Below, piece after piece: positions 16,774 to 26,370 of a DNA stretch of 64,000 nucleotides. Source of the DNA: Sphingomonas sp. PP-CE-1A-559 (GTDB lineage: Bacteria > Pseudomonadota > Alphaproteobacteria > Sphingomonadales > Sphingomonadaceae). The position numbers were made by a program, and so were the translations under genes. The stretch is taken from contig NZ_SLYA01000006.1 of NCBI RefSeq assembly GCF_004340965.1, positions 1 to 64,000 on the forward strand, read 5' to 3'. Each line of letters begins with the position of its first letter. The first letter of the stretch is position 1. Below the pieces are notes generated by a model, which was given only the letters and a program-made list of their open reading frames with translations, had not been told where the DNA came from and did not search any database.

Positions 16774-17732
16774 GCTGCAAATCCTTCGTCGAAACGGGTA
16801 ATCGAGGTGAGCTGGATGGCGGCGAAGCCGTTGGACGTGCCGACCGTGCCGCAGCCGAGGCGGTTGTTGCCGACCATCACCGGCACGTCGCCCGAGATGG
16901 TGATCGGGATCACGTCGCCGGGTTTCAGGTCCATCAGCATCGTCAGCTTGACGATCGGCTCGGCGAGTACCGAGCGGATCGGGAAGCGCACGTTCATCGC
17001 GGCCCGCGTCAGCTCGGTGCGCCAGGCCGGATCGGGCTCGGCCGACTTGCCGACGACCTTCGCGGTCAACGACGGCGCGTGCGGCTTCAACGCGGAGACG
17101 GGGTAGACGAGATCGAGGAACACCGGTTTCGCAGCGCCCGCGGCGATGCCGAAGCGCGTGACGATCATCGCGTCCTCGCCGTCGAGATCGGCGATCATCG
17201 CCGGGTTCACCTCGACGCGCGTCGGCAGAAAATCGAACCGTGCCATCGGCTCCCACGCGGTCTTCAGCGGCGTCGCGATCATCTGGCCGATCCGCGCGAC
17301 CATTGCCTCGGCGGCGGGCGAGAACTCGGTCGGCAGCGTGTGCGGCGCAGCGCCGGTGCCGCCGAAGAACATGTCGAGCATCTCGAGCACGAACTTGCCG
17401 TCCATGATGCACAGCGCCTGCGCCATCCCCGGCGTCATGATCAGCGGCAGCCACGCGGTCAGCGCATCGCTGCGTTCCGCGCGGTAATCGGTGAAGCGCT
17501 GGACCACCAAGGGCTCGGCCCAGCAGCGCACTTCCTGGCGCAGCAACGGCTCGAACACGCCGCGCAAACCGCGTGCGAACCGGGCGGACAAATGCTGGAG
17601 CGAGTGCAGGTCGCCGAACGGATTGAGCTTGGCCCCGCCGAGTACGCCCTGGTGCAACACGCCCTCTTTGGGCGCGCCGGAGCGATCCCGGTCGCGTCGC
17701 TCGCGCGTCTTTGCTGAGGCCTCGTTAACCAT
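16770..17732 (-). CDS. fliM: Flagellar motor switch protein FliM
   Basis: 320 residues. Middle domain begins LNPFGDLHSLQHLSARFARG and contains MFFGGTGAAPHTLPTEFSPA (the GGxG region that contacts FliG). The C-terminal SpoA domain includes LMDLKPGDVIPITISGDVPV. The usual N-terminal CheY-P-binding motif (LSQxEIDxLL) is not seen: the first 35 residues are MVNEASAKTRERRDRDRSGA and further charged sequence. Signal input to this switch may differ from the E. coli pattern. It ends overlapping fliN. Confidence 0.92.
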   Translation of the reverse strand: MVNEASAKTRERRDRDRSGAPKEGVLHQGVLGGAKLNPFGDLHSLQHLSARFARGLRGVFEPLLRQEVRCWAEPLVVQRFTDYRAERSDALTAWLPLIMTPGMAQALCIMDGKFVLEMLDMFFGGTGAAPHTLPTEFSPAAEAMVARIGQMIATPLKTAWEPMARFDFLPTRVEVNPAMIADLDGEDAMIVTRFGIAAGAAKPVFLDLVYPVSALKPHAPSLTAKVVGKSAEPDPAWRTELTRAAMNVRFPIRSVLAEPIVKLTMLMDLKPGDVIPITISGDVPVMVGNNRLGCGTVGTSNGFAAIQLTSITRFDEGFAA

Positions 17733-17735
17733 GAC

Positions 17736-18365
17736 TCACTGAACGACGAAACTGGTAAAGTAAACGTTACCGATGCCGCCGAATCCTTCCTTCTGCTTGA
17801 GCGTATCGTTGATCGCCTTCGCCAGTCGGACCTGCAGCTGGCGCTTGCCGTCGCTGCTCATCACCTGCTCTTCGGTGGTGTCGCCGAGCGCCATCAAGAT
17901 CGCCGATCGGACCGCGATGTCGTTGGTCTTCAGGTTGGTGATCACGGTGTCGTCGTATGGTGTGGAGACCGCGACACCGACCTGGACGAAGTGCACCGAG
18001 TCCTGGAGATTCGAGGTGAAATCCTTCTCCAGCGGGTAGTAGGTGGAGGCATATTTGTCGCCGCCCTGCCCTGCGGGGGGCTTCATGCCGTGGTTTTCGG
18101 GCGCTGCTTCGTCGCCGCCATGACCACCGCCTTCGCCGCCTTCGGTCGCGTGCTTCTGTTCGCTCTTGGGCACAAGCTTGGGCTTGCCGTCGTCAGCTTC
18201 GGCTGCGTGACCACCACCGCCGAGCAGCCCGGCACTGGAGGCATAGACGCCTGCGCCGACGCCACCGCCGACGAGCACCAGCAGCGCGACGCCGCCGATC
18301 AGGATCGTCTTCATCTTGCCCTTTTTCTTCGGGGCGGCTTCGGGCGTTTCTTTTGTGTCGCTCAT
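17736..18365 (-). CDS. fliL: Flagellar basal body-associated protein FliL
   Basis: 209 residues. Lys-rich cytoplasmic start (EAAPKKKGKMKTILIGG), one membrane helix, a long His/Gly/Glu-rich periplasmic linker (about residues 50-100) and the conserved FliL domain ending RLAKAINDTLKQKEGFGG and VYFTSFVVQ. FliL surrounds the stator and supports torque. Lies three bases before fliM. Confidence 0.92.
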   Translation of the reverse strand: MSDTKETPEAAPKKKGKMKTILIGGVALLVLVGGGVGAGVYASSAGLLGGGGHAAEADDGKPKLVPKSEQKHATEGGEGGGHGGDEAAPENHGMKPPAGQGGDKYASTYYPLEKDFTSNLQDSVHFVQVGVAVSTPYDDTVITNLKTNDIAVRSAILMALGDTTEEQVMSSDGKRQLQVRLAKAINDTLKQKEGFGGIGNVYFTSFVVQ

Positions 18366-18384
18366 GATTTCGGAGTCCTTCGGT

Positions 18385-19524
18385 TCAAGCGATTCGGATG
18401 TCGTCGGGCGTATCAGCGGTCACGGTCGAGACCGTCGCGGAGCGATTCGGGGTTTGCGGAGCCGCGGGGGCGCGCTGCTGTTGCGCGCCGCTGTCGCCGA
18501 GCGAGCCTTGCGAAAGCTTCAACCCGCGCGCCTCGGCGAGTTCGGCGAGCCGTGGCTGTGCGTCCGCCAGCAACGTCCGCGTCGCGGCCTGCTCGGCGTT
18601 GAAATGGACGCGCACCGTGTCGCCGTCCGTCTTCACCGAGACGTCGATCGCTCCGAGCGCATCGGGGACGAGGCGAATGCGCGTATCGACCGCGTCCGCG
18701 GCGTCGCGGAGCATCTCGATCCGTTCGATCATCGCGTGCGGCCAGCGATCCTGGCGCATGTCGAGCGGGGCCTGCTGCGCATCGGCGACCTTGATCTCAT
18801 GTGCCGCGGCGGCACCGATTGGGGTCAGCGGTGTGTCGGACGGAGCGGCGGGGATATCCGGCTCGTCGCGCTCCTTGGTTGCCGCCTGGATCGCTGCACC
18901 GAACACCATTGCAGCCGACGCGACCGTGCCGGGTTGCGGCTGGACGACATCCGGTTGCGCGACGGCGAGGGTGACGGGCGTCGTATCGGGCGTGGCCCAA
19001 CGCGGCGCGTCGGTGGTCGGCGTGTCCACCGGCGTCTGCACGGCCGTCTTTACCGGTTGCAGCGCGGCCATGATCGCGGCGGCGAGCTGCGTTGCGGGTA
19101 TGCCGCCGGCTTGGAGCGGCGGGGAGGGCAGGGGCGGTTGAGGCTCTGTCGGAATGGGCGTGGCGGCCTGCGGCTGCGATTGCGCGAAGGTCGGGCGCTG
19201 CGCGCTAGTTGGTTGCATGGTGCATGCATCGGCGATGCGTGCAGCGGGCAGGGAAACGGGTGAGGCAGGGGCAGGCTTTGCAGTGATCGGCTGCCACACG
19301 AAGGCGGCATCAAGCACGATATCCGGCAGCGGCAAGGCGTTGCCGGTCGCGGCGTCGTCCTGCCGGGGCTCGTCTTCCGGCGCTGTGGCGGACGGTTCGG
19401 GTTTCGCGTCGTCGCTGACCTGTTCGAAGGCGCCCGCGAAATCGCCCGACTCGCCGCCACTCTTCGCAACAGAGGCGCGAGGATGGAGAGGGACGGTACG
19501 GGAAAGGGGCGCGGTCTGAATCAT
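18385..19524 (-). CDS. fliK: Flagellar hook-length control protein FliK
   Basis: 379 residues. Low-complexity Ala/Pro/Thr-rich N-terminal two thirds, then a hook-length control domain near the C terminus (MIERIEMLRDAADAVDTRIR, LGAIDVSVKTDGDTVRVHFN, LADAQPRLAELAEARGLKLS) and a Gln/Pro tail. FliK is secreted as a molecular ruler and triggers the FlhB switch. ATG 19524 (MIQTAPLSR) is chosen; GTG 19557 directly after the fliJ stop is the alternative. Confidence 0.88.
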   Translation of the reverse strand: MIQTAPLSRTVPLHPRASVAKSGGESGDFAGAFEQVSDDAKPEPSATAPEDEPRQDDAATGNALPLPDIVLDAAFVWQPITAKPAPASPVSLPAARIADACTMQPTSAQRPTFAQSQPQAATPIPTEPQPPLPSPPLQAGGIPATQLAAAIMAALQPVKTAVQTPVDTPTTDAPRWATPDTTPVTLAVAQPDVVQPQPGTVASAAMVFGAAIQAATKERDEPDIPAAPSDTPLTPIGAAAAHEIKVADAQQAPLDMRQDRWPHAMIERIEMLRDAADAVDTRIRLVPDALGAIDVSVKTDGDTVRVHFNAEQAATRTLLADAQPRLAELAEARGLKLSQGSLGDSGAQQQRAPAAPQTPNRSATVSTVTADTPDDIRIA

Positions 19525-19557
19525 TCGGGCACTCGCGTTCGGGCATCTGACCCTCAC

Positions 19558-19983
19558 TCAGCAAGGATCGTGCCGAACCTTCCGGAAGGCGGGTGCTTCC
19601 TCCATCGCGCGGATCGCTTTGAGCACCGCATCGGCGTCGGCGCGCGCGAGCAGCTTCTCGACCGCGCTCTGGTCGCGCTTGGCGGCGCGTGTGGCCTCAG
19701 CTGCGCGCTCGACATGATATTCGGCGGCCTGCACGCGCTCGACGGCGGCGTTGGCGGATTGTTGCAGGCGGTCGCGATAATGCGCGGCGGCGCCGAGCGA
19801 CACGGCGACCTGCGTTTCGTGGACTGGCGCGACGGCTTCGGCGAGCAAGGCGATGCGGCCGGACAGCTCCTGTTCGCTGGCGAACTTGTCGTGCGCGCGT
19901 GCTTCGTCGGCGCGGGTCAGCCCGAGCTGGAGCGTGCGGACGCGGTGGATGCGCGCGAGGGTCTTGCCGCGGGCATCCGCCAT
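19558..19983 (-). CDS. fliJ: Flagellar export protein FliJ
   Basis: 141 residues, almost entirely a long helical hairpin rich in Ala, Arg and Glu (LARIHRVRTLQLGLTRADEA, VERVQAAEYHVERAAEATRA). FliJ is the central stalk of the export ATPase and escorts substrates. Identified mainly by its coiled-coil nature and its place between fliI and fliK. It lies one base from fliI. Confidence 0.8.
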   Translation of the reverse strand: MADARGKTLARIHRVRTLQLGLTRADEARAHDKFASEQELSGRIALLAEAVAPVHETQVAVSLGAAAHYRDRLQQSANAAVERVQAAEYHVERAAEATRAAKRDQSAVEKLLARADADAVLKAIRAMEEAPAFRKVRHDPC

Positions 19984-19984
19984 C

Positions 19985-21310
19985 TCAGCCGCCGAACACG
20001 CCGGTTAGTTCGGCGACCGCGTCGTTCAGCGAGACGTTCTCGTCGGCATCCTGGCGGATATATTCCATGACCGCTGGGTGGCAGGCGATCGCCGCGTCGA
20101 TCGCGGGATCGGCACCGTGGCGATAGGCGCCCATCAGGACGAGATCGCGGTTTTCCTCATAGGTGGCGAGATGACGACGAAGCGTCCGCGCGGCCTTGGC
20201 GTGATGCGCGGGCACGATGTCGGTCATCACGCGGCTGACCGATGGGCCGATGTCGATTGCCGGATAGACGCCACGCTCGGCGAGGTGGCGGTTGAGGACG
20301 ATGTGGCCGTCGAGGATCGAGCGGGCGGAATCGACCACCGGATCGTTGCCGTCGTCGCCGTCCGCCAGCACCGTGTAGATCGCGGTGATCGAGCCGCCGG
20401 TGTGGACGTCGACGCCGGCGCGCTCGATCAGGTTCGGCAGCATCGCGATGGCGCTGGGTGGATAGCCGCGCGCGGACGCGGGTTCGCCGAGCGCGAGGCC
20501 GATCTCGCGACCGGCATGCGCGACGCGGGTCAGCGAATCCATGATGAGGAGCACTTTCTTGCCCTCGTCGCGGAAGGATTCGGCGATCGCGTGCGCCCGC
20601 AGCGCGCCGCGGATACGGAGGACGGGCGAATGGTTGGCGGGGACGGCGACGACCACCGAACGCTTGCGCGCGGCGCCGGCGACCTTGGTTTCGAGGAAGT
20701 CGGCGACTTCGCGTGAGCGCTCGCCGATCAGGCCGATCACGATCACGTCGGCCTGCGCGGCGCGGACGATCATGCCAAGCAGCACCGACTTGCCGACGCC
20801 CGAGCCGGCCATGATGCCGACGCGCTGGCCTTGGCCGATCGTCAGCAGGCCGTTGATCGCGCGCACGCCGACGTCGAGCGGTTCAAGCACGCGGCCACGA
20901 TCGAGCGGCGACTGGAGTTTCCCGGCGAGCGGCCAGCGACCCGCGCCGCGGATCGGGCCGAGGCCGTCGATCGGCTTGCCCGCGCCATCGACGACGCGGC
21001 CGAGCAGAGCTGCACCGACTTCCGCCTTACCGGGCGAGCCGATCGGCTTGACCGGCGCGCGCGGGAGGAGCGCCGCGGGGCCACCGAGGTTCATCATCAA
21101 CGTGCGACCGTTGCGGAAGCCGATGACTTCCGCCTCTACGCTCGCCGCGCCTTCGCCGACTTGGCAGACGGTGCCGACTGGTAGGGTCAGGCCGACCGCT
21201 TCCATCAACAGGCCGTCGAACGAGGCGAGGCGGCCGGAGACCTTTGGCTTGGCGACGAAATCGGCGTTGGACAGGGTTTCGAGATAGTCGGCGGTGAAGC
21301 GATTCAGCAT
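19985..21310 (-). CDS. fliI: Flagellum-specific export ATPase FliI
   Basis: 441 residues, an F1-beta-like ATPase powering type III export. Walker A GIMAGSGVGKSVLLG lies near residue 170, Walker B KVLLIMDSLTRVAHAGREIG, then ARGYPPSAIAMLPNLIERAG and a C-terminal helical domain. ATG 21310 overlaps the end of fliH by seven bases. A longer open frame exists to 21358, but family length favours this start. Confidence 0.96.
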   Translation of the reverse strand: MLNRFTADYLETLSNADFVAKPKVSGRLASFDGLLMEAVGLTLPVGTVCQVGEGAASVEAEVIGFRNGRTLMMNLGGPAALLPRAPVKPIGSPGKAEVGAALLGRVVDGAGKPIDGLGPIRGAGRWPLAGKLQSPLDRGRVLEPLDVGVRAINGLLTIGQGQRVGIMAGSGVGKSVLLGMIVRAAQADVIVIGLIGERSREVADFLETKVAGAARKRSVVVAVPANHSPVLRIRGALRAHAIAESFRDEGKKVLLIMDSLTRVAHAGREIGLALGEPASARGYPPSAIAMLPNLIERAGVDVHTGGSITAIYTVLADGDDGNDPVVDSARSILDGHIVLNRHLAERGVYPAIDIGPSVSRVMTDIVPAHHAKAARTLRRHLATYEENRDLVLMGAYRHGADPAIDAAIACHPAVMEYIRQDADENVSLNDAVAELTGVFGG

Positions 21311-22041
21311 TTGGGCACCGGCACCCGGTCGATCGCTTGCGCCAGTTGATCGAGCCAAAGCTCGGGGCCGTCCTCGACGATGGTCGATGCGCTTTCGAGC
21401 ACAAAGCTGCCACGCGCGACGCCCGGATCGCCCGCGGCGAAGATCGATTTGGGCAGCCGGCCTTCGAGCAATGCGACGTCGTCCGGGTGGACGCGGAGCA
21501 GCGCGGACTCGGCGGAGTCGGACAGGAGTTCGGCGGCGGTCTCGATCCGGTCCGCGAGGACGTCGGGGGCGATACCGACTTCACCGACAAGTTTCGAGAC
21601 GAGGAAAAGCACCGTCTGGCGGAGCTGCGCGGCGACACGGTCGCGGTCGATCCGGTCGTTGCCCAGCGCGGTGGCAAGATCGCCGAGCAATGCGCCGTCC
21701 CGTGCGGCCGTTTCCTGTGCCGCAGCGGCCGCGGCGGCAAGGCCCTCCGCATAGCCGGCGGCATGCGCGTCGGCGAGCGGATCGATGAACGACGACTCAC
21801 TCACCGGATCGAGTGGATCCCAGCCGGCGGTCGGGTTCACGTCCTTGTCGGCCGGGCTGAAGTGGCGAGGCGCACTTGGCTCCGACGAGAAGTTCGGGGA
21901 CGCGAAGTTGGTCGGACGCACCGTCGCACGTTCGCGAATATCCGCCGCCGCGAATCCGGAGGGCGGGGCGAATGCGCTCGCGAGAATGTTGGCCGTCGTC
22001 GTGTGGCGCGACGCGAAGCCCGCGGTGAAGCCGTTAGACAT
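21304..22041 (-). CDS. fliH: Flagellar assembly protein FliH
   Basis: 245 residues. A disordered N-terminal third (MSNGFTAGFASRHTTTANIL) precedes an Ala-rich helical stretch (AHAAGYAEGLAAAAAAAQET) and a V-ATPase-E-subunit-like C-terminal domain (LVSKLVGEVGIAPDVLADRI, LLRVHPDDVALLEGRLPKSI). FliH is the regulator and peripheral stalk of FliI. ATG 22041 lies within the last bases of fliG; the end overlaps fliI. Confidence 0.85.
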   Translation of the reverse strand: MSNGFTAGFASRHTTTANILASAFAPPSGFAAADIRERATVRPTNFASPNFSSEPSAPRHFSPADKDVNPTAGWDPLDPVSESSFIDPLADAHAAGYAEGLAAAAAAAQETAARDGALLGDLATALGNDRIDRDRVAAQLRQTVLFLVSKLVGEVGIAPDVLADRIETAAELLSDSAESALLRVHPDDVALLEGRLPKSIFAAGDPGVARGSFVLESASTIVEDGPELWLDQLAQAIDRVPVPKC

Positions 22042-23044
22042 AATCGTCTTCCCCCCCACCCATATGGATCGTGCCGTCCTTGGCCAGCCCACGTGCGATC
22101 GCGATCATCGCCTTCTGCGCTTCGAGCACTTCGGCGAGCTTCATCGGCCCGCGTGCCTCCATCTCGTCGCGGATGCCGTCGGCGGCGCGCGCCGACATGC
22201 AGCCGAGGAAACGGTTGCGGATCGTCTCGTCGACGCCCTTCAACGACTTGGTCAGGATCTCGCTGTCGACGTTGCGGATCAGCGTGCCCAGATTCTTGTC
22301 GTCGAGCGCGAGCAGATTGTCGAAGACGAACATCGCCTCCTCGATCGCCTTGGCGACTTCGCGGTCGATCTTGAACAGTTTCGGCATGACGCGCTGTTCG
22401 GTCGCCTTGCGCGCACCCGACAGGATTTTGGCGGCCTCGCGCGTGCCGCCGAGCGTGACGCCGACCGAGCCGGGCGCCGCCGTGGTACGGTTGGCGAGCA
22501 CGGTCTTGAGCGTCTCGACCGCCTCGGGCGTGATCGGTCCCAGCCGTGCGATACGGTGGAGGATGTCGGGCTGGACCGCGTCGGGCAGCAGTTCGAGCAC
22601 CTGGCCGCCGATCGAGGCGTCGAGATTGGCGATCAGGACGGCCGCGATCTGCGGATGCTCCTTCTCGATCATCGCCGCGATCTCGGGTGCGTCGAGCCAG
22701 TCGAGCAGTTCGAGTTCGCAGGCGGCCTCGGGCGGCGTGATGCGCGCGAGGACGCTTTCCGCTTTCTCAGGGCCAAGCGCGCGGTTCATCACCGCCTCAA
22801 TCTGCGGGCGCGGGTCGAAGCCGATCGCGGTCCGCTCGCGAGCGCGACCGACGAAATCGTCGAGCACGTCCTCGACTTCCTGCTCGCTGACGTCGGCGAC
22901 CTTGAACATTGCCGCGCCGAGCTGGCGCACTTCTTCAGGCTCCAGCTTCTGGAGGATGGCGGCGGCCTCCTCCTCGCCGACGAGCATCATCAGCACCGCG
23001 GCGCGCTCGACGCCCGTGTAGGTGCGGATCGCGACGTCGCTCAC
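22034..23044 (-). CDS. fliG: Flagellar motor switch protein FliG
   Basis: 336 residues. Three FliG domains: N-terminal (TGVERAAVLMMLVGEEEAAA), middle with EKEHPQIAAVLIANLDAS (the EHPQ motif that binds FliM), and C-terminal torque-generating domain with charged helix (VLRNV-like LGTLIRNVDSEILTKSLKGV and AADGIRDEMEARGPMKLAEV). Forms the upper C ring on FliF and contacts the MotA stators. Overlaps fliF (ATGA) and fliH. Confidence 0.96.
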   Translation of the reverse strand: MSDVAIRTYTGVERAAVLMMLVGEEEAAAILQKLEPEEVRQLGAAMFKVADVSEQEVEDVLDDFVGRARERTAIGFDPRPQIEAVMNRALGPEKAESVLARITPPEAACELELLDWLDAPEIAAMIEKEHPQIAAVLIANLDASIGGQVLELLPDAVQPDILHRIARLGPITPEAVETLKTVLANRTTAAPGSVGVTLGGTREAAKILSGARKATEQRVMPKLFKIDREVAKAIEEAMFVFDNLLALDDKNLGTLIRNVDSEILTKSLKGVDETIRNRFLGCMSARAADGIRDEMEARGPMKLAEVLEAQKAMIAIARGLAKDGTIHMGGGEDDYV

Positions 23045-24708
23045 TTGGCGTCGGCCTTGATCATGTCGCGGACGGCAAGTGCGGCGCGCGTGGGATTGTC
23101 GCGGGTGAAGCCGCGCACCGCGCCGATCCGGTCGTCATAGCCGCGCGTGTTCTCGAGCTGGTCGAGGCTGACCGGCGCTGCGACCGCCATGCCGTCGCCG
23201 CTCGCCGCGCCGCCCGGCTGGCCCAGCGCAGGGCGCGTGCCGGCATCCTCGCGCTTCTTCATCAGCGCCTTGGCGATCGGGCGGACGCCGAGCAGCAGCA
23301 CGAGCAGCGCGATCAGGATCGCGGTGCCGTTGCGCGCAAGTACCGGCAGCCAGGCGTTGTCGTACCAGGCCGGGCCGCTCGTCGCGGTTGCATCGGCGCC
23401 GGCGAACTTGCGGCTGATGACCGTTAGGTTGTCGTTGCGCGCCTGGTCGAAGCCGACCGCGCTCTTCACGAGATCGCTGATCTGGTTGATCTCCATCGCG
23501 GTGCGGCGGCCCTTTTCAGGATCGCGCAGGAGGACGGCGACCGACAGGCGCTTGACCCCGCCCGGCGTGGCGCGCGTGACCGACACTTCGCGGCCGAGAT
23601 CGTAGGCGCGCTGATACTGGTCGGACTGCTTCATCGCGTCCGGCGCAGCGCCACCGGCGACCGGCTGAGCGCTGCCCGACGCGCCGTTAGCGGCTTGCGG
23701 CGTCGACAAGGTGCTCGCGGCAGGCGGCGTGTTGCTCAGCGCACCGGGAATACCGCCGGGTGCAGCAGGGCCGTCCTTCTGGTTGCCGGTCCAGTTGCCC
23801 GTCTCGGCGCGCAGCACGCCCTGTTTCTCGTAGCTTTCGCGGGTCGCCTGGCTCTCGTCGAGATTGACGTCGGCCTGCACTTCCGCGGTAAAATTGCCCG
23901 CGCCGACCAGCGGCGTCAGCAGCGCAATCAACTGCGTGCGATACTTGTCCTCGACGCGGCGCTGGATATCGATCCGCGCGTCGCTGGCCGCACCCGCGCC
24001 GTCGTTGCTGCCCGCCTTGGTGAGCAGTGCGCCCAACTGATCGACGATCGTGACGGCCTCGGGCTTCATGCCGGGGACCGACGAGGCGACGAGGTTGATG
24101 ATCGAGCTGACCTGCGCATCGCTCAGCGAACGGCCACCCTGCAACTTCAGGATCACCGAGGCGGAGGGCGCAGCGTTGTCGCGGACGAACACCGACGCTT
24201 CGGGCATGGCGAGATGCACGCGCGCCTCGGCGACCGCGTCGATCTCCTCGATCGACTTCGCCATCTCGGATTCGCGCGCCTGGCGTAGGCGTTCGCCTTC
24301 GACCGCGCGCGAAACGCCCATCGGCAACTGGTCGAGAATCGCATAGCCGCCCGGCGCCGCTTTCGGCAGGCCCTGGCCGGCGAGCAGCATCTTGGCGCGG
24401 CTGTAATCGTCCTCGCCGACGGTCAGCGCACCGGTGCCCTCGTCGATATGGCTCTTGATGTTGGCGGTCGTCAGCGCGGACGTGACCGCGGCCTTGTCGG
24501 AATCGGGCAGGCCGCTGAACAGCGTCTTCTGCGTCGGCGTCGACAGGCTCATCCACGCGAGCGCGGCGGCCGCAATGAGGCCAACCATCAGCGCCATCGG
24601 CAGCGAACGACGGACCGCGGGCTGCGCGAACGCGCCCTTGATCTGCTGGAGGGGATTGGCGAACCGTTCGGTGCCGCCGGATGATGTGGGGATGAGTGCG
24701 GTGCTCAT
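23041..24708 (-). CDS. fliF: Flagellar MS-ring protein FliF
   Basis: 555 residues. Membrane helix 1 near residues 35-58 (LPMALMVGLIAAAALAWMSL), ring-building motifs (LFSGLPDSDKAAVTSALTTA; VARVHLAMP-like EARVHLAMPEASVFVRDN), a long periplasmic loop with a Pro/Ala linker, helix 2 (NGTAILIALLVLLLGVRPIA) and a C-terminal FliG-binding tail. Builds the inner-membrane ring on which the motor assembles. It begins one base from the end of fliE. Confidence 0.96.
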   Translation of the reverse strand: MSTALIPTSSGGTERFANPLQQIKGAFAQPAVRRSLPMALMVGLIAAAALAWMSLSTPTQKTLFSGLPDSDKAAVTSALTTANIKSHIDEGTGALTVGEDDYSRAKMLLAGQGLPKAAPGGYAILDQLPMGVSRAVEGERLRQARESEMAKSIEEIDAVAEARVHLAMPEASVFVRDNAAPSASVILKLQGGRSLSDAQVSSIINLVASSVPGMKPEAVTIVDQLGALLTKAGSNDGAGAASDARIDIQRRVEDKYRTQLIALLTPLVGAGNFTAEVQADVNLDESQATRESYEKQGVLRAETGNWTGNQKDGPAAPGGIPGALSNTPPAASTLSTPQAANGASGSAQPVAGGAAPDAMKQSDQYQRAYDLGREVSVTRATPGGVKRLSVAVLLRDPEKGRRTAMEINQISDLVKSAVGFDQARNDNLTVISRKFAGADATATSGPAWYDNAWLPVLARNGTAILIALLVLLLGVRPIAKALMKKREDAGTRPALGQPGGAASGDGMAVAAPVSLDQLENTRGYDDRIGAVRGFTRDNPTRAALAVRDMIKADAK

Positions 24709-24709
24709 G

Positions 24710-25072
24710 TCAGACCGGCATGCTCATGATATCCTTGTAGGCGGACAGCAGCTTGTTGCGGACCTGCAACGTCGCCTCGAAACCGACCGACGCCTGTTGG
24801 CGCGCGAGCATCACCTTCGCGATGTCGACCGTCTCGCCGCGCTCATAGCTTTCGCTGAGCTTGGCGGCCTGGGTCTGGCCGTCGTTGACGCTCTTCAGCG
24901 CGGTTTCCATCGTGTCGGCAAAGCTGGTCGACTTGACTGTCTCGGTCGGCGCGACGTTCCCGGCGGCACCAGCGCGCGAGAGCGCCTGGTTGCGTTCGAG
25001 GATCTGCGAGCGCAGCGCCATCACGCGGTCGACGCTCATCGCGCCGCCGCCAATGCCTGAGACGCCGCTCAT
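24710..25072 (-). CDS. fliE: Flagellar hook-basal body protein FliE
   Basis: 120 residues: MSGVSGIGGGAMSVDRVMAL at the start and the family core FADTMETALKSVNDGQTQAA, VMLARQQASVGFEATLQVRN, LLSAYKDIMSMPV. FliE joins the MS ring to the rod. ATG 25072 overlaps the stop of the sigma-54 activator gene (ATGA). TTG 25087 would give a five-residue longer form. Confidence 0.93.
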   Translation of the reverse strand: MSGVSGIGGGAMSVDRVMALRSQILERNQALSRAGAAGNVAPTETVKSTSFADTMETALKSVNDGQTQAAKLSESYERGETVDIAKVMLARQQASVGFEATLQVRNKLLSAYKDIMSMPV

Positions 25073-26370
25073 GCCGAGGCTGCCCAATTCTGTGCGCTGC
25101 CGATGTCGTCACCCTGTTCGCGCGCCTTGGCGAGGCGATAGCGCAGGGTGCGTTCGGAGATGCCGAGGCGCTTGGCGGTCTCGATACGGCTGCCGTTGCA
25201 CGCCTTGAGCGTCTCGCGGATCGCGGCGAACTCGCTCATCTGGACGATGTTGCCCAAGGTCTCGGGTTCGGCCGGCGTTGCGACTGGTGCGATCGGCGTC
25301 ACTACCGCGGTGCGCTGAAAGGTCATCGTCACCGGGCGGTCGAAGACGATGTGGTTCGCCTCGATCGTATCGCCGCCGCAGAACAGCAGTGCGCGCTGGA
25401 TCACGTTCTCCAGCTCGCGGACGTTGCCCGGCCAGTCGTGCAGCATCAGCTGCTCGATCGCGGCGTGGCTCGGCCAGGGGATGACGTTGCGGTTGCCGGC
25501 ATGACGCAGGATCAGCGTCGCGGCGAGCGCGGGAATGTCCTGCGGGCGCTCCGCCAGCGACTTGGTCGCGAGCGGGAACACGGCAAGGCGGTAGTAGAGA
25601 TCGGCGCGGAACCGGCCGGCGGCGACTTCGGCGTGAAGGTCGCGGTTGGCGCAGGCGATCACGCGCACGTCGATCGGCTGCGGCACCGAGGCACCGAGCG
25701 GCACGACCTCGCGCTCCTGCAACACGCGGAGCAGCTTGGCCTGCAATTGCAGTGGCATCTCGGCGATCTCGTCCAACAAGATCGTGCCACCATTGGCTGC
25801 GCGGAAGAACCCGTCGCCACCTGACGATGCGCCGGTGAACGCACCCTTCTGGTGACCGAACAGCAAAGCTTCGAGCATCGATTCGGGGAGCGCCGCGCAG
25901 TTGATCGCGATGAACGGCTTGTCCTTGCGTGCCGAGCCGTTGTGAATGGCGCGGGCGAGCACTTCCTTGCCGGTGCCGGTCGGGCCGTTGATCAGCACGG
26001 TGATGTCGGCGGCGGCAACGCGCTCGGCAAGCGCGAGCAGCGCGAGGGATTCGGGATCGGCGGCGGTCGGCATGTCCGCACCGCCGATCAGGGCGCGCGC
26101 GAAGCCGTTGCCGACCGCGGTGTCCTCTGCGGCGAAGCTGATCCGCGCCGGCGAACCGTCGCGCGAGGGGGTCACTTCACGCCCTTCGCAACCGATCACC
26201 ACGGTGCGCGCTGGAGCGGTCACGCCCTCGCCATCAGCGACCAGGAACAGGTCGTTCGCGCCGGGCTGCGCGGTCTCGAACGAGCCCACGCCGAACCCTT
26301 GTGCGCGCAATGACGAAACAAGCGCGTATTTCCGCGAAGTGACTGCAGCCGATGGAAAAATAGAACGCAT
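25069..26370 (-). CDS. flbD: Sigma-54-dependent flagellar transcription activator (FlbD/FleQ type)
   Basis: 433 residues. Short N-terminal region (about 120 residues) without a clear receiver domain. AAA+ domain with Walker A INGPTGTGKEVLARAIHNGS, the sigma-54 contact loop GAFTGA, Walker B GGTILLDEIAEMPLQLQAKL and arginine-finger region FRADLYYRLAVFPL. C-terminal Fis-type helix-turn-helix (RIETAKRLGISERTLRYRL). It should turn on the sigma-54 promoters seen before flgB, slt-flhA-fliA and the second stator operon. First gene of the long fli operon; GGGGGAAC lies before the ATG. Confidence 0.9.
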   Translation of the reverse strand: MRSIFPSAAVTSRKYALVSSLRAQGFGVGSFETAQPGANDLFLVADGEGVTAPARTVVIGCEGREVTPSRDGSPARISFAAEDTAVGNGFARALIGGADMPTAADPESLALLALAERVAAADITVLINGPTGTGKEVLARAIHNGSARKDKPFIAINCAALPESMLEALLFGHQKGAFTGASSGGDGFFRAANGGTILLDEIAEMPLQLQAKLLRVLQEREVVPLGASVPQPIDVRVIACANRDLHAEVAAGRFRADLYYRLAVFPLATKSLAERPQDIPALAATLILRHAGNRNVIPWPSHAAIEQLMLHDWPGNVRELENVIQRALLFCGGDTIEANHIVFDRPVTMTFQRTAVVTPIAPVATPAEPETLGNIVQMSEFAAIRETLKACNGSRIETAKRLGISERTLRYRLAKAREQGDDIGSAQNWAASA

